Of a stretch of 64,000 nt of DNA, positions 18,293-27,539 are shown in pieces. This DNA is from Neomegalonema sp. GTDB taxonomy: Bacteria; Pseudomonadota; Alphaproteobacteria; Rhodobacterales; Rhodobacteraceae. The notes under the pieces were generated by a model. It had not been told where the DNA came from. It searched no databases and worked only from the letters and a program-made list of their open reading frames with translations. Location: contig JALEGB010000044.1 of the NCBI GenBank assembly GCA_022760355.1, forward strand, positions 1-64,000. Reading direction: 5' to 3'. How positions within the stretch are numbered: position 1 is the first letter of the stretch; the number at the start of each line of letters is the position of its first letter. Made by a program: the position numbers and the translations under genes.

Positions 18293-20050
18293 ATGAACCT
18301 GTTCGCCGAGATCGAAGCGCGCGTAAACGCTGCGCTCGACGCCATGACTGAAGCTGGCGATCTGCCCGAGGGCCTGCCGCGCAACGGCGTCTCGGTGGAG
18401 CCTCCGCGTGATCCGGCCCATGGCGACATGGCGACCAACGCGGCGATGGCGCTGGCCAAGCCAGCCAAGCAGAAGCCGCGCGATGTCGCAGAAAAGCTGG
18501 CGGCGCAGCTGCGCGAAGCGCCGGAGATCGAAAGCGCTGAAATTGCGGGCCCCGGTTTTATCAATCTGCGCCTGGATCCGGCCGCATGGCGGCGGGTGGT
18601 CAAGGCCGCGCTGCAGGCGGGCGCCGCGTTCGGTCGCCCTGATTTGCCAGCGGATGAGCGGCTGAAGATCAACATTGAGTATGTTTCGGCCAACCCGACC
18701 GGACCGCTTCATGTCGGCCACACTCGCGGGGCTGTGTTCGGAGACGCGCTGGCGCGTTTGTTGGATTTCGTCGGGCATGACGTCACGAAAGAATATTACA
18801 TCAATGATGGCGGCGCGCAGGTCGATGTTCTGGCTCGGTCCAGCTATCTGCGCTACCGCGAGGCGCATGGCGAAGCCATTGAGATTCCGGAAGGGCTGTA
18901 TCCGGGCGACTATCTGAAGCCGGTCGGCGCGGCGCTGAAGGAAAAGTTTGGCGATACGTTGCTTGAGGCGCCTGAGGATGAGTGGCTGGCGACGGTGCGG
19001 GAGGCCGCCACGGACGCGATGATGGACCTGATCCGGGAGGATCTGGCGGCGCTTGGCGTGGAGATGGACGTCTATTTCTCCGAGAAGTCGCTCTATGGCG
19101 GCGGTCGGATCGAGGCGGCCTTGGCCAGCCTCGAAGAGAAGGGGCTGATCTATGAGGGCGTGCTGGAGCCGCCCAAGGGCAAGACGCCGGAGGATTGGGA
19201 GCCGCGGGAGCAGACGCTGTTTCGCTCAACCGATTATGGCGATGATGTCGATCGGCCGGTGAAGAAGTCTGACGGCTCCTGGACGTATTTTGCGCCGGAT
19301 ATCGCCTATCACTATGACAAGGTTGAGCGCGGCTTTGATGAGCTGGTCGATATTTTCGGCGCGGATCATGGCGGCTATGTGAAACGGATGACTGCGGCCG
19401 TCGCGGCGCTGTCCAACAATCGGGTCGCGCTGGAGATCAAGCTGTGTCAGCTGGTGAAGCTGTTTAAGAACGGCATGCCGTTCACCATGTCCAAGCGCGC
19501 CGGCACCTTTGTGACGCTGCGGGACGTGTTGGCGGAAGTTGGGCCGGACGTGACCCGCTTCGTTATGCTGACCCGGAAGAATGACGCGCCGTTGGATTTC
19601 GATTTCGCCAAAGCGCTTGAGCAGTCCAAAGATAACCCGGTTTATTATGTGCAGTATGCGCACGCTCGGATTTGTTCCGCCATGCGTGAGGCGGCGCGGG
19701 TGCTGGGCGAGGAGGCGGTGACGCCAGAGGCTTTGGCGGCAGCGCCGTTGGAGCGGCTGGACGCCGAGCCGCAATGGGCGTTGGCGAAGAAAACGGCTGA
19801 GTGGCCGCGGTTGCTGCTATCGGCGGCGAAAGCGCGCGAGCCGCATCGGATTGCGTTCTATCTTTACGATTTGGCCACCAGTTTCCACGCTCATTACAAC
19901 GAAGGTTACGAGAACCCTGCTTTGCGATTCGTGCAGGAGGCGGATCGCGAGGGCAGCCAGGCGCGACTGGCGCTCGCATGCGCCGCTCGCGCGGCGATTG
20001 CGGCGGGGCTGGGCGTGCTTGGGGTGACCCCGGTGGAAGAAATGCGCTAA
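18293..20050 (+). CDS. argS: Arginyl-tRNA synthetase
   Basis: A 585-residue class I aminoacyl-tRNA synthetase that charges tRNA-Arg. The N-terminal additional domain (about 1-110) is followed by [18 protein letters not shown] with the HIGH-type motif HVGH, then the Rossmann core ([32 protein letters not shown]), the MSK loop in [18 protein letters not shown], and a C-terminal DALR anticodon-binding domain ([16 protein letters not shown] to VTPVEEM). Length is normal. It leads the conserved alphaproteobacterial series argS-SPOR-nagZ-scpA-scpB. Cytoplasmic. Confidence 0.97.
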   Translation: MNLFAEIEARVNAALDAMTEAGDLPEGLPRNGVSVEPPRDPAHGDMATNAAMALAKPAKQKPRDVAEKLAAQLREAPEIESAEIAGPGFINLRLDPAAWRRVVKAALQAGAAFGRPDLPADERLKINIEYVSANPTGPLHVGHTRGAVFGDALARLLDFVGHDVTKEYYINDGGAQVDVLARSSYLRYREAHGEAIEIPEGLYPGDYLKPVGAALKEKFGDTLLEAPEDEWLATVREAATDAMMDLIREDLAALGVEMDVYFSEKSLYGGGRIEAALASLEEKGLIYEGVLEPPKGKTPEDWEPREQTLFRSTDYGDDVDRPVKKSDGSWTYFAPDIAYHYDKVERGFDELVDIFGADHGGYVKRMTAAVAALSNNRVALEIKLCQLVKLFKNGMPFTMSKRAGTFVTLRDVLAEVGPDVTRFVMLTRKNDAPLDFDFAKALEQSKDNPVYYVQYAHARICSAMREAARVLGEEAVTPEALAAAPLERLDAEPQWALAKKTAEWPRLLLSAAKAREPHRIAFYLYDLATSFHAHYNEGYENPALRFVQEADREGSQARLALACAARAAIAAGLGVLGVTPVEEMR

Positions 20051-20107
20051 CGTCTCCGCCAGACGCGCGTCCGGCGACTGTGCGCCAGGAGACAGCTGGA
20101 GTAGAAA

Positions 20108-21157
20108 ATGGCCTATTCGACGGGATGGGACGATCCCCAAGACGCGCCTGAGCCACGGTCGCGCGGATTGGCGGACATGGTGAAGACGGCCCTTTGGGCG
20201 GCGGCGGGCCTTGGCGCCATCGTGATCGCTGTCATGGGCGCATACTCGCTCGGCGTTCGTGATGCGGAGCATGTGGTTGCGATGAAGGGCGCCGTATGGC
20301 GCAGCAAGCCGGCGGATCCAGGCGGATCGCCTGTTCCTGGCGCGGAAAGCCCAGCCTACAGCGCGCTGGGCCCTGCGGCGGTTGACCCTGCGACGGGCTT
20401 GCGCAAGTCCGGCGCGCCGGAACGCCCGACCGCCGCGGATGCGGCCGCCGCCAAGGATCGCGTGGCGCTTGCGGACGCGCCGCCGGTTGAGAAAAAATCC
20501 TTCCTCGATTTGGTGAGCAAAGCGGTCGAAACGCCGGAAGCCTCCACCCGCCGGCGTACGGTGGAGCTGGCGCCAGCGAAGCCTCGTGAGAGCGCCGCGG
20601 TGAAGATCGGGCCGGAGCGCGAGGATCTGCCGCCAAACGCTGGGCCAGGATCGCCCCCGACCCCGCCCGCGACCGCCGCCTATCGCCGCCCTGGCTCTGC
20701 GCCCGCCGACACGCCGCCTGAGGCTGAGGCGGCCGCGCTGGATGAACGCGCGCTGACGCCTCCGGGCCGTTCGATGGCGCCAAAGCCGGTCGAAACCGCC
20801 GCGGCGGCTCCGAAGCCGGCGACGCCGCCAAAGCCGGTTGAGATCGCCCCAGCGGCGCGAAAAGTTGAGACGACGGCGACTGCGCCCGTTCGCCGCCGCC
20901 CCGCGGGGCCTGCGATGTTCCAGGTTCAGCTCGCTGCGTTGGACAGCGTTGACGCAGTTGAGAAGCGCTGGAGCTCGATTAAGAAGCGGCACTCGGACAT
21001 TCTCGGCGGCCATAAGCTGGATATTCAGCCCTTCAACGTCGACAAGCTCCGCTTGTACCGCCTTCGCGTCGGCAACTTCACCAGCCGGGCTGAGGCGAGC
21101 GAACTGTGCAAGGCCTTGAGCTCGCGCGGCGTGGACTGCTTTCCGACGACGCGATAA
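20108..21157 (+). CDS. SPOR-domain membrane protein
   Basis: A 349-residue inner-membrane protein with one N-terminal transmembrane helix (about residues 24-42), a long Pro/Ala-rich periplasmic linker with little predicted structure, and a C-terminal SPOR domain from about residue 270 (MFQVQLAALDSVDAVEKRW ... YRLRVGNFTSRAEASELCKALSSRGVDCF). SPOR domains bind peptidoglycan stripped of stem peptides at the division septum, so a role in cell division or wall remodelling is likely. It sits 57 bp after argS and upstream of nagZ, a peptidoglycan-recycling enzyme, in an order seen in many alphaproteobacteria. Confidence 0.88.
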   Translation: MAYSTGWDDPQDAPEPRSRGLADMVKTALWAAAGLGAIVIAVMGAYSLGVRDAEHVVAMKGAVWRSKPADPGGSPVPGAESPAYSALGPAAVDPATGLRKSGAPERPTAADAAAAKDRVALADAPPVEKKSFLDLVSKAVETPEASTRRRTVELAPAKPRESAAVKIGPEREDLPPNAGPGSPPTPPATAAYRRPGSAPADTPPEAEAAALDERALTPPGRSMAPKPVETAAAAPKPATPPKPVEIAPAARKVETTATAPVRRRPAGPAMFQVQLAALDSVDAVEKRWSSIKKRHSDILGGHKLDIQPFNVDKLRLYRLRVGNFTSRAEASELCKALSSRGVDCFPTTR

Positions 21158-21302
21158 TCTCCTTGTGAAGGCGTGTTGAGCCAGCAGGCTCAACCGCAAC
21201 GCATCCGGCCCGTCCGGCGTTGCGGCGCGCATTGGCCATGGAGGTCGCGTCGTTGCGCTGATGGGCGCATCTATGCGCTTCTGACGCGACGAGGATGCGA
21301 GT

Positions 21303-22442
21303 TTGAACGACAATGGCATGGGCGAGCCCCCGCACAATGGGACGCAAGCCGGCGCGGCGCGCCAAGCGCCCTACGAGACAGCGCCTTCCGGTTCCCGCGC
21401 GGCGATCGTCGGCGTTTCCGGCGCGGCGCTCAGCGCCAGCGAAGCTGACTTCCTAAGCGATGCGAAGCCATGGGGCGCAATCCTCTTTGCCCGCAATATT
21501 GTCTCGCCGGACCAGGTGAAAGCGCTGGTCCACGAAATTCGCGCGGCTCTGGGGTGGCGGGCGCCAATTCTTATTGACCAGGAGGGCGGCCGGGTCGCTC
21601 GGTTGCGCGGACCTCATTGGCGCGAGTGGCCTGCGGTCGGCGATTGGTGCGTCGCGGCGGATCAGGGCGCATTGTCCGAGCAACAGCTGTGGGAGGCGCT
21701 CTGGCTGCGGTATCGGCTGATCGCGGCTGAATTGCTGGAGCTGGGGATCGATGTCGACTGCGCGCCGCTGCTGGATCTTCGGCTGCCTGGCGCGCATGAC
21801 GTGATTGGCGATCGCGCGCTGGGGGCGACCGCGGCGACCGTGGCGGCGCGCGCTGCGGCGATTGCGGAAGGGTTGCACGCAGGCGGCGTTCTTTCGGTTG
21901 TAAAGCACATCCCCGGCCATGGCCGGGCGGACTTAGACAGCCATGCGGCGACGCCGCGCATAGACGCCAGCTGGGCTGAGCTTTCGCAGACGGATTTCGC
22001 CGCCTTCGCCGCGCTGGCGGATCTGCCGCTGGGCATGACGGCGCACGTTATTTACGAAGCGGTGGACCCAGGCCAGATTGCGACGACGTCCGCGAAAGTT
22101 ATTCAAGATGTGGTGCGCGAAGAGATTGGGTTCGACGGTTTGTTGATGACGGACGATTTGTCGATGGGCGCAATGGCGGGCGGCTTTTCCGAACGCGCCG
22201 CCGACGCGCTGGCCGCAGGGTGTGACATTGTGCTCCACTGCAATGGCGATCTGGCGGAGATGCAGGAGGCGATGCGCGGCGTCGGCCTGTTGCAGGGCGA
22301 CGCGCGCCGCCGGGCGGACGCGGCGATGCGGGCGCGACTGTCTCCGGAGCCCTTCGACGTTGCGGAGGCTTTGGCCCGCTTGGATGCGCTGGCGCCGCCG
22401 GGCTGGCGAGGGGCGTTGAGCACGGAAGGAGCCGACGCATGA
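21303..22442 (+). CDS. nagZ: Beta-N-acetylhexosaminidase (NagZ family)
   Basis: A 379-residue glycoside hydrolase family 3 enzyme that removes N-acetylglucosamine from muropeptides during peptidoglycan recycling. Characteristic strings are ILIDQEGGRVARL, the catalytic-loop motif VVKHIPGHGRADLDSH (His and Asp of the general-acid dyad), and GLLMTDDLSMGAMAGG with the catalytic nucleophile aspartate. The first codon is TTG at 21303 or ATG at 21318; the ribosome-site-like GAGGATG is nearer to the TTG. Its stop overlaps the scpA start (ATGA), which suggests coupling. Cytoplasmic. Confidence 0.93.
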   Translation: MNDNGMGEPPHNGTQAGAARQAPYETAPSGSRAAIVGVSGAALSASEADFLSDAKPWGAILFARNIVSPDQVKALVHEIRAALGWRAPILIDQEGGRVARLRGPHWREWPAVGDWCVAADQGALSEQQLWEALWLRYRLIAAELLELGIDVDCAPLLDLRLPGAHDVIGDRALGATAATVAARAAAIAEGLHAGGVLSVVKHIPGHGRADLDSHAATPRIDASWAELSQTDFAAFAALADLPLGMTAHVIYEAVDPGQIATTSAKVIQDVVREEIGFDGLLMTDDLSMGAMAGGFSERAADALAAGCDIVLHCNGDLAEMQEAMRGVGLLQGDARRRADAAMRARLSPEPFDVAEALARLDALAPPGWRGALSTEGADA

Positions 22443-23377
22443 GCGCCGACGACGAAAAAGGGGGCGCGCCGCGGCCGGCCGACGGGGCGCAAAGCGCTGA
22501 TGGTCAGCAGGGGCTATTCGAAACGGCGGAGCGTGAAGAGCCGTTGATGCTGTCGCTCGACGGTTTCGAGGGGCCGCTCCATATGCTCCTCGAGTTGGCG
22601 CTGAAGCAAAAGGTGGATCTTCGCAAGATCGCGATGCTGCCGCTGGCGGAGCAGTATTTGTCCTTCATTCGCGAGGCGCGCCGATTGCGGCTGGATATTG
22701 CTGGCGATTATTTGGTGACGGCGGCCTATCTCGCCTACATGAAGTCGCGAATGCTGCTGCCCAAAATCGCTGAAGAGGATGACGAGCCGAGCGGCGAGGA
22801 GCTGGCGGCGCATCTGGCGTTTCAGCTGGAGCGGCTGCATGGCATGCGTCGGGCTGCCGATGATATTTTTGGCCGTGAACAGCTGGGAAGAGACTTCTTC
22901 ATTCGTGGCGAGCCCGAGAAGCGGCGCATTGCGACCCGGGTCGAATGGATCGCGACACAGCATGATTTGCTGATGGCCTATTCGCGCCAAGCCAGTAAAA
23001 AGAGCTTCCAGCCGCTGCATCTGGATCGTCGAGCGGTAATCGCAATCGACGAGGCGTTGGTGCGTTTGCGCAAGGCGCTTGGATCGCAAATGGAATGGGA
23101 AGAGCTGTACAGCTACTTGGCTCCGGAATGGCGAGACGCTGATCACGCCCGATCCGCCGTCGCCAGCACCTTCGCCGCGACTCTGGAGTTGGCTAAGCTA
23201 GGGCGCGTATTTCTGCGTCAGGATGAACATTTTGCGCCGCTGATGGTGATGCCGCGAGAGGAGGGCGATCGCGCCCGCGCTGCGTCGACTGAGGAGGCTG
23301 CGGGCGATAGCGCTGAGGATGCGACCGCAAAGCGGATCGAGGCGGCGCGTCGGACGAGACGAGGAAGCGCAGCATGA
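22439..23377 (+). CDS. scpA: Segregation and condensation protein A
   Basis: A 312-residue kleisin that bridges the two SMC heads and, with ScpB, forms the bacterial condensin. After a disordered 35-residue start comes the conserved N-terminal helical region LDGFEGPLHMLLELALKQKVDLRKI, then AGDYLVTAAYLAYMKSRMLLPK, a variable linker, and a C-terminal winged helix (VVASTFAATLELAKLGRVFLRQDEHFAPLMV). It overlaps nagZ upstream and scpB downstream by 4 nt each. Cytoplasmic, nucleoid-associated. No smc gene is in the window. Confidence 0.94.
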   Translation: MSADDEKGGAPRPADGAQSADGQQGLFETAEREEPLMLSLDGFEGPLHMLLELALKQKVDLRKIAMLPLAEQYLSFIREARRLRLDIAGDYLVTAAYLAYMKSRMLLPKIAEEDDEPSGEELAAHLAFQLERLHGMRRAADDIFGREQLGRDFFIRGEPEKRRIATRVEWIATQHDLLMAYSRQASKKSFQPLHLDRRAVIAIDEALVRLRKALGSQMEWEELYSYLAPEWRDADHARSAVASTFAATLELAKLGRVFLRQDEHFAPLMVMPREEGDRARAASTEEAAGDSAEDATAKRIEAARRTRRGSAA

Positions 23378-24273
23378 TCCGATTTCCCTTTCCACGCGCG
23401 CGGCGGGACGCGGAGGAGGCGGACGCGCCCGCCATCGGCGATGGCGGGCAAGAGACGCCGAAGGCGGAGGCGCCCGTAGACGCCGCAGCTGAGTCTGCGC
23501 CCGCCGAGGCTCCGGCGGCGGAGCCGTCGGTCCACGTCGCGAATGAGGCGGCGCGCCGGATCGCCGAGGCTGTCGAAAGCGAACGTGCGGAGGAAGGCGC
23601 CGCGGCGCCCGTTGACCGTATGGGCGACGGCGCAATCGATATGGAAGAGCAGGAGCGAATGGTCGAAGCCATGCTGTTCGCTTCGGATCAACCGCTGTCG
23701 ACGGCGGAGCTGGCGAGCCGAATGCCGATCGGGTGCGACGCCGCGGTGGCGGTGCGCCGGTTGGAGGAGCGGTATAAGGATCGCGGGGTGACGCTGGCGC
23801 GGGTGGCCGGGAAATGGGCGTTTCGCACCGCGTCTGATCTGGCGTATTTGCTGGTGGGCGAGGCGGTGGAGCAGCGAAAACTGTCGCGCGCAGCGATCGA
23901 GACGCTGGCGATCATCGCCTATCATCAACCGACGACGCGGGCTGAAATCGAAGAGATTCGGCAAGTTGGCGTGTCGAAGGGAACGATCGATCTGTTGATG
24001 GAGCTGGAGTGGATCAAACTCGGGCGCCGCCGTCAGACGCCGGGACGACCGGTCACCTTTGTCACTACTGAGAAGTTTCTTGAGCATTTCGGCTTCGAAA
24101 CGCTGCGCGACTTGCCGCGGCTGGAGGAGTTGCGTCAGGCGGGGCTGTTGGACAGCCGTCCGCCCGTTGGCTTTACGCCGCCGGAAAGCGACGAGGCGGC
24201 GGAGATCGACGAGTGGGCCGACGAGGATGATGATGAGCGAGATCGTCGTGATGAGCAGGACTTGCTCGTTTAG
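23374..24273 (+). CDS. scpB: Segregation and condensation protein B
   Basis: A 299-residue partner of ScpA. A variable acidic/Ala-rich N-terminal extension of about 90 residues precedes two winged helices (EEQERMVEAMLFASDQPLSTAELA; SRAAIETLAIIAYHQPTTRAEIEEIRQVGVSKGTIDLLMELEWIKLGRR) and ends in an acidic tail (EWADEDDDERDRRDEQ). The family strings AIIAYHQP and TTEKFLEHFGFETLRDLP are plain. The N-terminal extension is longer than in the usual 180-240 residue homologues; an internal ATG at 23641 would give a shorter protein. In many alphaproteobacteria tatABC follow, but here they do not. Confidence 0.93.
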   Translation: MIRFPFPRARRDAEEADAPAIGDGGQETPKAEAPVDAAAESAPAEAPAAEPSVHVANEAARRIAEAVESERAEEGAAAPVDRMGDGAIDMEEQERMVEAMLFASDQPLSTAELASRMPIGCDAAVAVRRLEERYKDRGVTLARVAGKWAFRTASDLAYLLVGEAVEQRKLSRAAIETLAIIAYHQPTTRAEIEEIRQVGVSKGTIDLLMELEWIKLGRRRQTPGRPVTFVTTEKFLEHFGFETLRDLPRLEELRQAGLLDSRPPVGFTPPESDEAAEIDEWADEDDDERDRRDEQDLLV

Positions 24274-24294
24274 CTCTGCAGGGAAGGGGCTGTG

Positions 24295-25071
24295 ATGTTC
24301 GGAATGTCGTTCTCGCGCCGCTCGGCGGCTGTGTTGGGGCTGTTGGCGTGCGCCCTTTCGACGTTCAAAGCGCCTGACGCGATGGTTGGGACCGCTGCGC
24401 ATGCGGCGGAGTATGCGCCGAGTTGCCTGGACCTGTTTGAGCGCGGCTACCGCGCCGCGCCGGCCCAAGCGGCGGCCTGCGAAAAAGCGATGGTGACGGC
24501 TTGGGGCGCAGGCGACCTGCGGATGATTGAGGTTTATACGCGCATCGCGGCTGAGATCGCCGGGGTTCCAAAGCGAGCGCCTGAGGCGATCCCGCTACGG
24601 GCCAAGGCGGAGGCCCTGGCCCTGCGGTTGCATGGGCCCGACCATATCGAGACGGCCAAGATGTCGCTCGCTTACGTACAGACGCTGATCCTGGCGGGGC
24701 GTTGTGATGGGTTGGATCCGAGCGTTCGCGAGAGGCTGGATCGCGCCCGGAAGGGGTTTGTGGGGCTGCCGGCGTCCGAGCGGCGGGAGGATGGGATCCG
24801 CAGAGTGGCCGCGGCGTATGGCGATGCAAAGATCTATGCGCCGGCCGCCGATCTGTTGCCGCTCTTGGGCGATGCAATGACTGGAACGGATTGGCGATTG
24901 GTTGCTGAGTGGCGCAAAAAAGCGGGCGATGTGACTGGGGCTGAGGCGGCGCTCCGGGCAGGCGTAAAGGTGTCGAAAGCGCCGATCGTTCGCGCGCGCC
25001 TGATCCATTTGCTGAAGAAATCCTTGTTCGAGCGCGGGGATTTCGAGGCGTTAAGCCGTATGCCAAAGTAG
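24295..25071 (+). CDS. Secreted hypothetical protein with TPR-like helices
   Basis: The function is not recognised. About 258 residues with an N-terminal signal peptide (arginine pair, hydrophobic run LGLLACALSTF, then an AHAAE cleavage region near residue 37), so it is probably periplasmic. The body is a chain of amphipathic helices (PLRAKAEALALRLHGPDHIETAKMSLAYVQTLILAGRC) that look like tetratricopeptide repeats, with cysteines at about 44, 59 and 143. The start is ATG 24295 or the GTG one codon earlier, both served by GGGAAGGGG. It sits 21 bp after scpB and may be co-transcribed, in the place where tat genes stand in relatives. Confidence 0.7.
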   Translation: MFGMSFSRRSAAVLGLLACALSTFKAPDAMVGTAAHAAEYAPSCLDLFERGYRAAPAQAAACEKAMVTAWGAGDLRMIEVYTRIAAEIAGVPKRAPEAIPLRAKAEALALRLHGPDHIETAKMSLAYVQTLILAGRCDGLDPSVRERLDRARKGFVGLPASERREDGIRRVAAAYGDAKIYAPAADLLPLLGDAMTGTDWRLVAEWRKKAGDVTGAEAALRAGVKVSKAPIVRARLIHLLKKSLFERGDFEALSRMPK

Positions 25072-25419
25072 CGTGGCGGCCCAGCTGGCGGTCTGACGCT
25101 TGGTTGCGCGCCCGTCTGGCGGCGCGTGCGTCGATATCCAGCCCAAGAGAGGCCCCGTCGCGACACTAGGGGGCATGCGTCGCAACGGGGCGCTGCGGCC
25201 TGCGCGAGGGATGCAGGTTCGCAACACCAACATGGTCTATTTCTGCGCGATGTTAAAGAGCGCTTGCTGACCTAACGCGCAAAAAAAAACGGAGGGTCTA
25301 TTCGCCTACGCGAAAAACAGCGTTCAGCGATCCTATTTTCGCCACCAGCTCTGGTTAAACGAACCTTGCTTCGCCATGTAACTGGCCGTGAAGCGTGAGA
25401 GCGTGGAAAGGAACGTGCT
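25072..25419. other. Intergenic region, no gene seen
   Basis: 348 bp. An A-run at about 25281-25289 precedes the next gene's promoter region. No convincing open frame, RNA or repeat was found. Confidence 0.4.
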
Positions 25420-25632
25420 ATGTCTCGCGAAGATGACGATGGCGCCATACTTGGCCCTATCCTGCTTGTTATCGCGGTAATCTTTGGCATCGGCATCTAC
25501 AACGAAGTGAAGAGCGCTTTCGGCCCGGCGGCTGAAAAGGACGAATATCGGGTCGCCGCCGAATATGCGAAGCGTGCGAGCGAGGACCTTGAGCGCGCTG
25601 AGAAGGATGCGGCAACCGTCGCTGACAAGTAA
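25420..25632 (+). CDS. Small single-pass membrane protein, 70 aa
   Basis: The function is not recognised. The protein has a short acidic start (MSREDDD), one transmembrane helix (about residues 9-27, ILGPILLVIAVIFGIGIY), then a charged amphipathic helix with heptad-like spacing (AAEYAKRASEDLERAEKDA) that could form a coiled coil. GAAAGG lies upstream of the ATG. A stem follows at 25673-25709, so it is probably a single-gene transcript rather than part of the ParA operon. Small proteins of this shape often associate with larger membrane complexes, but no partner is evident. Confidence 0.65.
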   Translation: MSREDDDGAILGPILLVIAVIFGIGIYNEVKSAFGPAAEKDEYRVAAEYAKRASEDLERAEKDAATVADK

Positions 25633-25672
25633 GTTTGCAGCTGATGCAATGCAGCTGCCGCGCGCGCCATCA

Positions 25673-25709
25673 GGGCCGGGCGGTCGCCTGATTTGACCGC
25701 TGCCGGCCC
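25673..25709 (+). terminator. Stem-loop, possible terminator
   Basis: GGGCCGGGCGGTC (25673-25685) pairs with GACCGCTGCCGGCCC (25695-25709), with small bulges, around a 9-nt loop. A pyrimidine-rich tract follows but no clean T run. A second, smaller repeat (GCAGCT 25637-25642, AGCTGC 25653-25658) lies between it and the gene. Confidence 0.45.
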
Positions 25710-25915
25710 AGCCGCGCCTTTCTCCTCGCCCCTCTGATCGAAAACTCCCATATCTCAGTCGGTTAGTCGTGTTCTTTTTGAGGGGCGACGCCACAAAGAC
25801 TCGATGCGTCGCAGTTGAATAAATTTCGCTTCTTGACATCAAGCAAGACTAGACCTGCGCCTATTTGGGCGGCTACTAAGGGTCTTCTACTAACTGGAGG
25901 AGGATGACATAGATC

Positions 25916-26845
25916 GTGAGTAGGATCGTTTCCTTCATCAATATGAAGGGTGGTGTCGGTAAGACAACCTCCTCAGTCACTTTGGCTGAAACCTGCGCAG
26001 CCGAGTTTGGCTGGCGCGTGCTGCTTTTGGATCTCGATGCGCAGGCGAGCGCATCCTACGCCCTCTGCGGTTCGGACCGGTACGAGGATGCGGTGCGTCG
26101 AGAGCGGACATTGGCGGCGTATTTCGACCGCATTGCGGATGGGCGGCGACCGGAGCCTCTGTCGGAGTATCGCACGCCGGCGGTCGCGGGCGAAGGCGCG
26201 GATCCGATGATTGACGTCATTTGCGCTGAGCCCTCGCTGCGATATGCGGAGCGGGCGCTGATCGAGCATTATCACACGCTGCGTGTTCGCCGCGGCGCGG
26301 TGTCTAAGTCAGGACCGGAGGGGCAGACGCGGCGAATTTTGCGCGAAAGCCTGGATCGCGTCCGCAAAAGTTACGATCTCATTGTCATCGACTGTCCGCC
26401 AGGCATCTCGATTTTCGCCGAAGCAGGCGTCAGCTGCTCAGATTTGATCGTGATGCCGACCATTCCGGACTATCTTTCGACCTTGGGCCTGAAAGAACTC
26501 AACCGCCGTTTCCTGCGGCAGCTGCGGCGGGACGGAAATCTGTTAGGCCGCACAGCAATATTGCCCACCAAAGTGCGGGCGAACGACAAGACGCATAACC
26601 GTTTCTTAACCGAACTTGACACATTGGTGCGAGACGGAGTGATCGAGGCGTCCTTTTTAACGACAATGATTGCGCAGGACGCCAGTATTGCGCGCGCGCT
26701 GGAGCCGGAGCATTTAGGGCTGGCGTTTCAAAAGAAGTACGCCAAAGCCCGCGCCGATTTGGTTGAGTTTGCGCGCGAGGTGCGGTCGTTGTTGGAAGAG
26801 ACGACAAATGTCGAAGGCGAACGGCGGCGCTCGGACGCCGCGTGA
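25916..26845 (+). CDS. ParA/MinD-type ATPase, orphan
   Basis: A 309-residue cytoplasmic P-loop ATPase of the ParA family. It has a deviant Walker A KGGVGKTT (residues 11-18), switch I region LLLDLDAQASAS (37-46) and Walker B DLIVIDCPPG (154-163). It is longer than chromosomal ParA because of an insert at about 60-140. It begins with GTG, 12 nt after GGAGGAGG; a two-codon frame ATG-ACA-TAG (25904-25912) lies between ribosome site and start. The next gene overlaps it by 38 nt. No parB is present, so I infer spatial positioning or regulation of an unknown cargo rather than chromosome partition. The chromosomal parAB is expected elsewhere. Confidence 0.85.
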   Translation: MSRIVSFINMKGGVGKTTSSVTLAETCAAEFGWRVLLLDLDAQASASYALCGSDRYEDAVRRERTLAAYFDRIADGRRPEPLSEYRTPAVAGEGADPMIDVICAEPSLRYAERALIEHYHTLRVRRGAVSKSGPEGQTRRILRESLDRVRKSYDLIVIDCPPGISIFAEAGVSCSDLIVMPTIPDYLSTLGLKELNRRFLRQLRRDGNLLGRTAILPTKVRANDKTHNRFLTELDTLVRDGVIEASFLTTMIAQDASIARALEPEHLGLAFQKKYAKARADLVEFAREVRSLLEETTNVEGERRRSDAA

Positions 26846-27176
26846 TTTTTTTGAACCGCTTTTCGAGGTGGTTCTTGAGGAAATGGACCGCAACCCGGAG
26901 TTCGCAGCCCGGGTCGCTGAGCGCATTGGCGGCGCGGTGACGCTTAAACTTGAGGGCGTCCGCCGCAAGCCGGCGGCCGTGCCGTCCGCGCTTGCTGAGC
27001 TGGATCTGCAGGCGGAAATGGCCGAGCATGGTCAAATCCGCTTGCGAGAGAAGCTGGGGCGCTTCAAAAATGCGGAGCTCGGCGCATTGGTCCGGGCGCG
27101 AAAATGGTCGGATGCGCCCGTTTCCAAAATGAACAAAGGCCAGCTGCTGAACGCGATTGTTCGCGCGGTAAAGTAG
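26808..27176 (+). CDS. Small basic protein coupled to the ParA-type ATPase
   Basis: The family is not recognised. A 122-residue soluble protein, strongly helical and basic. Its first 38 nt overlap the end of the ATPase gene in another frame, and GGAAG precedes its ATG, a layout that implies coupled translation and a functional pair. Residues about 88-122 (KNAELGALVRARKWSDAPVSKMNKGQLLNAIVRAVK is the region) resemble the helix-extended-helix of SAP or Rho-N domains, which bind nucleic acid; this is inference by eye. It could play the part of a ParB-like partner or cargo adaptor for the ATPase. Confidence 0.68.
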   Translation: MSKANGGARTPRDFFEPLFEVVLEEMDRNPEFAARVAERIGGAVTLKLEGVRRKPAAVPSALAELDLQAEMAEHGQIRLREKLGRFKNAELGALVRARKWSDAPVSKMNKGQLLNAIVRAVK

Positions 27177-27539
27177 CTGTAGCGTCGCGGCGCTGGCGGT
27201 CTCGCATCGGCCAACATGTTCGCACTCGCACAGGGCGATCTTGCCTGTCGGGACGCAGCCTTGGGGCGAGTCCTGGTGACGGGACGGTCGCGGCGATTCG
27301 GCCGTCATTTGCCTCGCGGTTCGCTATTGAAATCGATGTTAGTTGAGAAAATGAGCGCACCCACTGGGCGGAATGATGCAAATTTGGTCATTTGTGCATT
27401 TTAAACGTTAATGTGTTCGCCAATCGGGCGCCTTCTGCGCAGAAAGGCTTGATAAATAGAATTTAAGTGATGCAGTGTGCAGTGCAGCGGGGTGGGGGCT
27501 CGCATTTTTGAAGGCTGATTTGGTTTGGGGGGAGGCGGC
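27177..27539. other. Intergenic region before the 310-aa gene
   Basis: 363 bp with lower GC near 27350-27480. It includes AT-rich tracts suited to a promoter and the near-repeat GCAGTGTGCAGTGCAG around 27474. No gene or terminator was recognised. The ribosome site GGGGGGAGG sits just before the next ATG. Confidence 0.4.

Noticed and set aside
19817-21337. 506-codon open frame on the minus strand
   Set aside because: Antisense to the end of argS and to the SPOR gene; Arg-rich low-complexity product.
23218-24468. 416-codon open frame on the minus strand
   Set aside because: Antisense to scpA/scpB, whose sequences and overlaps are clearly genuine.
25916-27176. Chromosomal parAB partition locus
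   Set aside because: The partner protein has no ParB nuclease/CTP domain or helix-turn-helix, no parS-like 16-bp palindrome was seen, and the gidB/trmE neighbours usual for parAB are absent.
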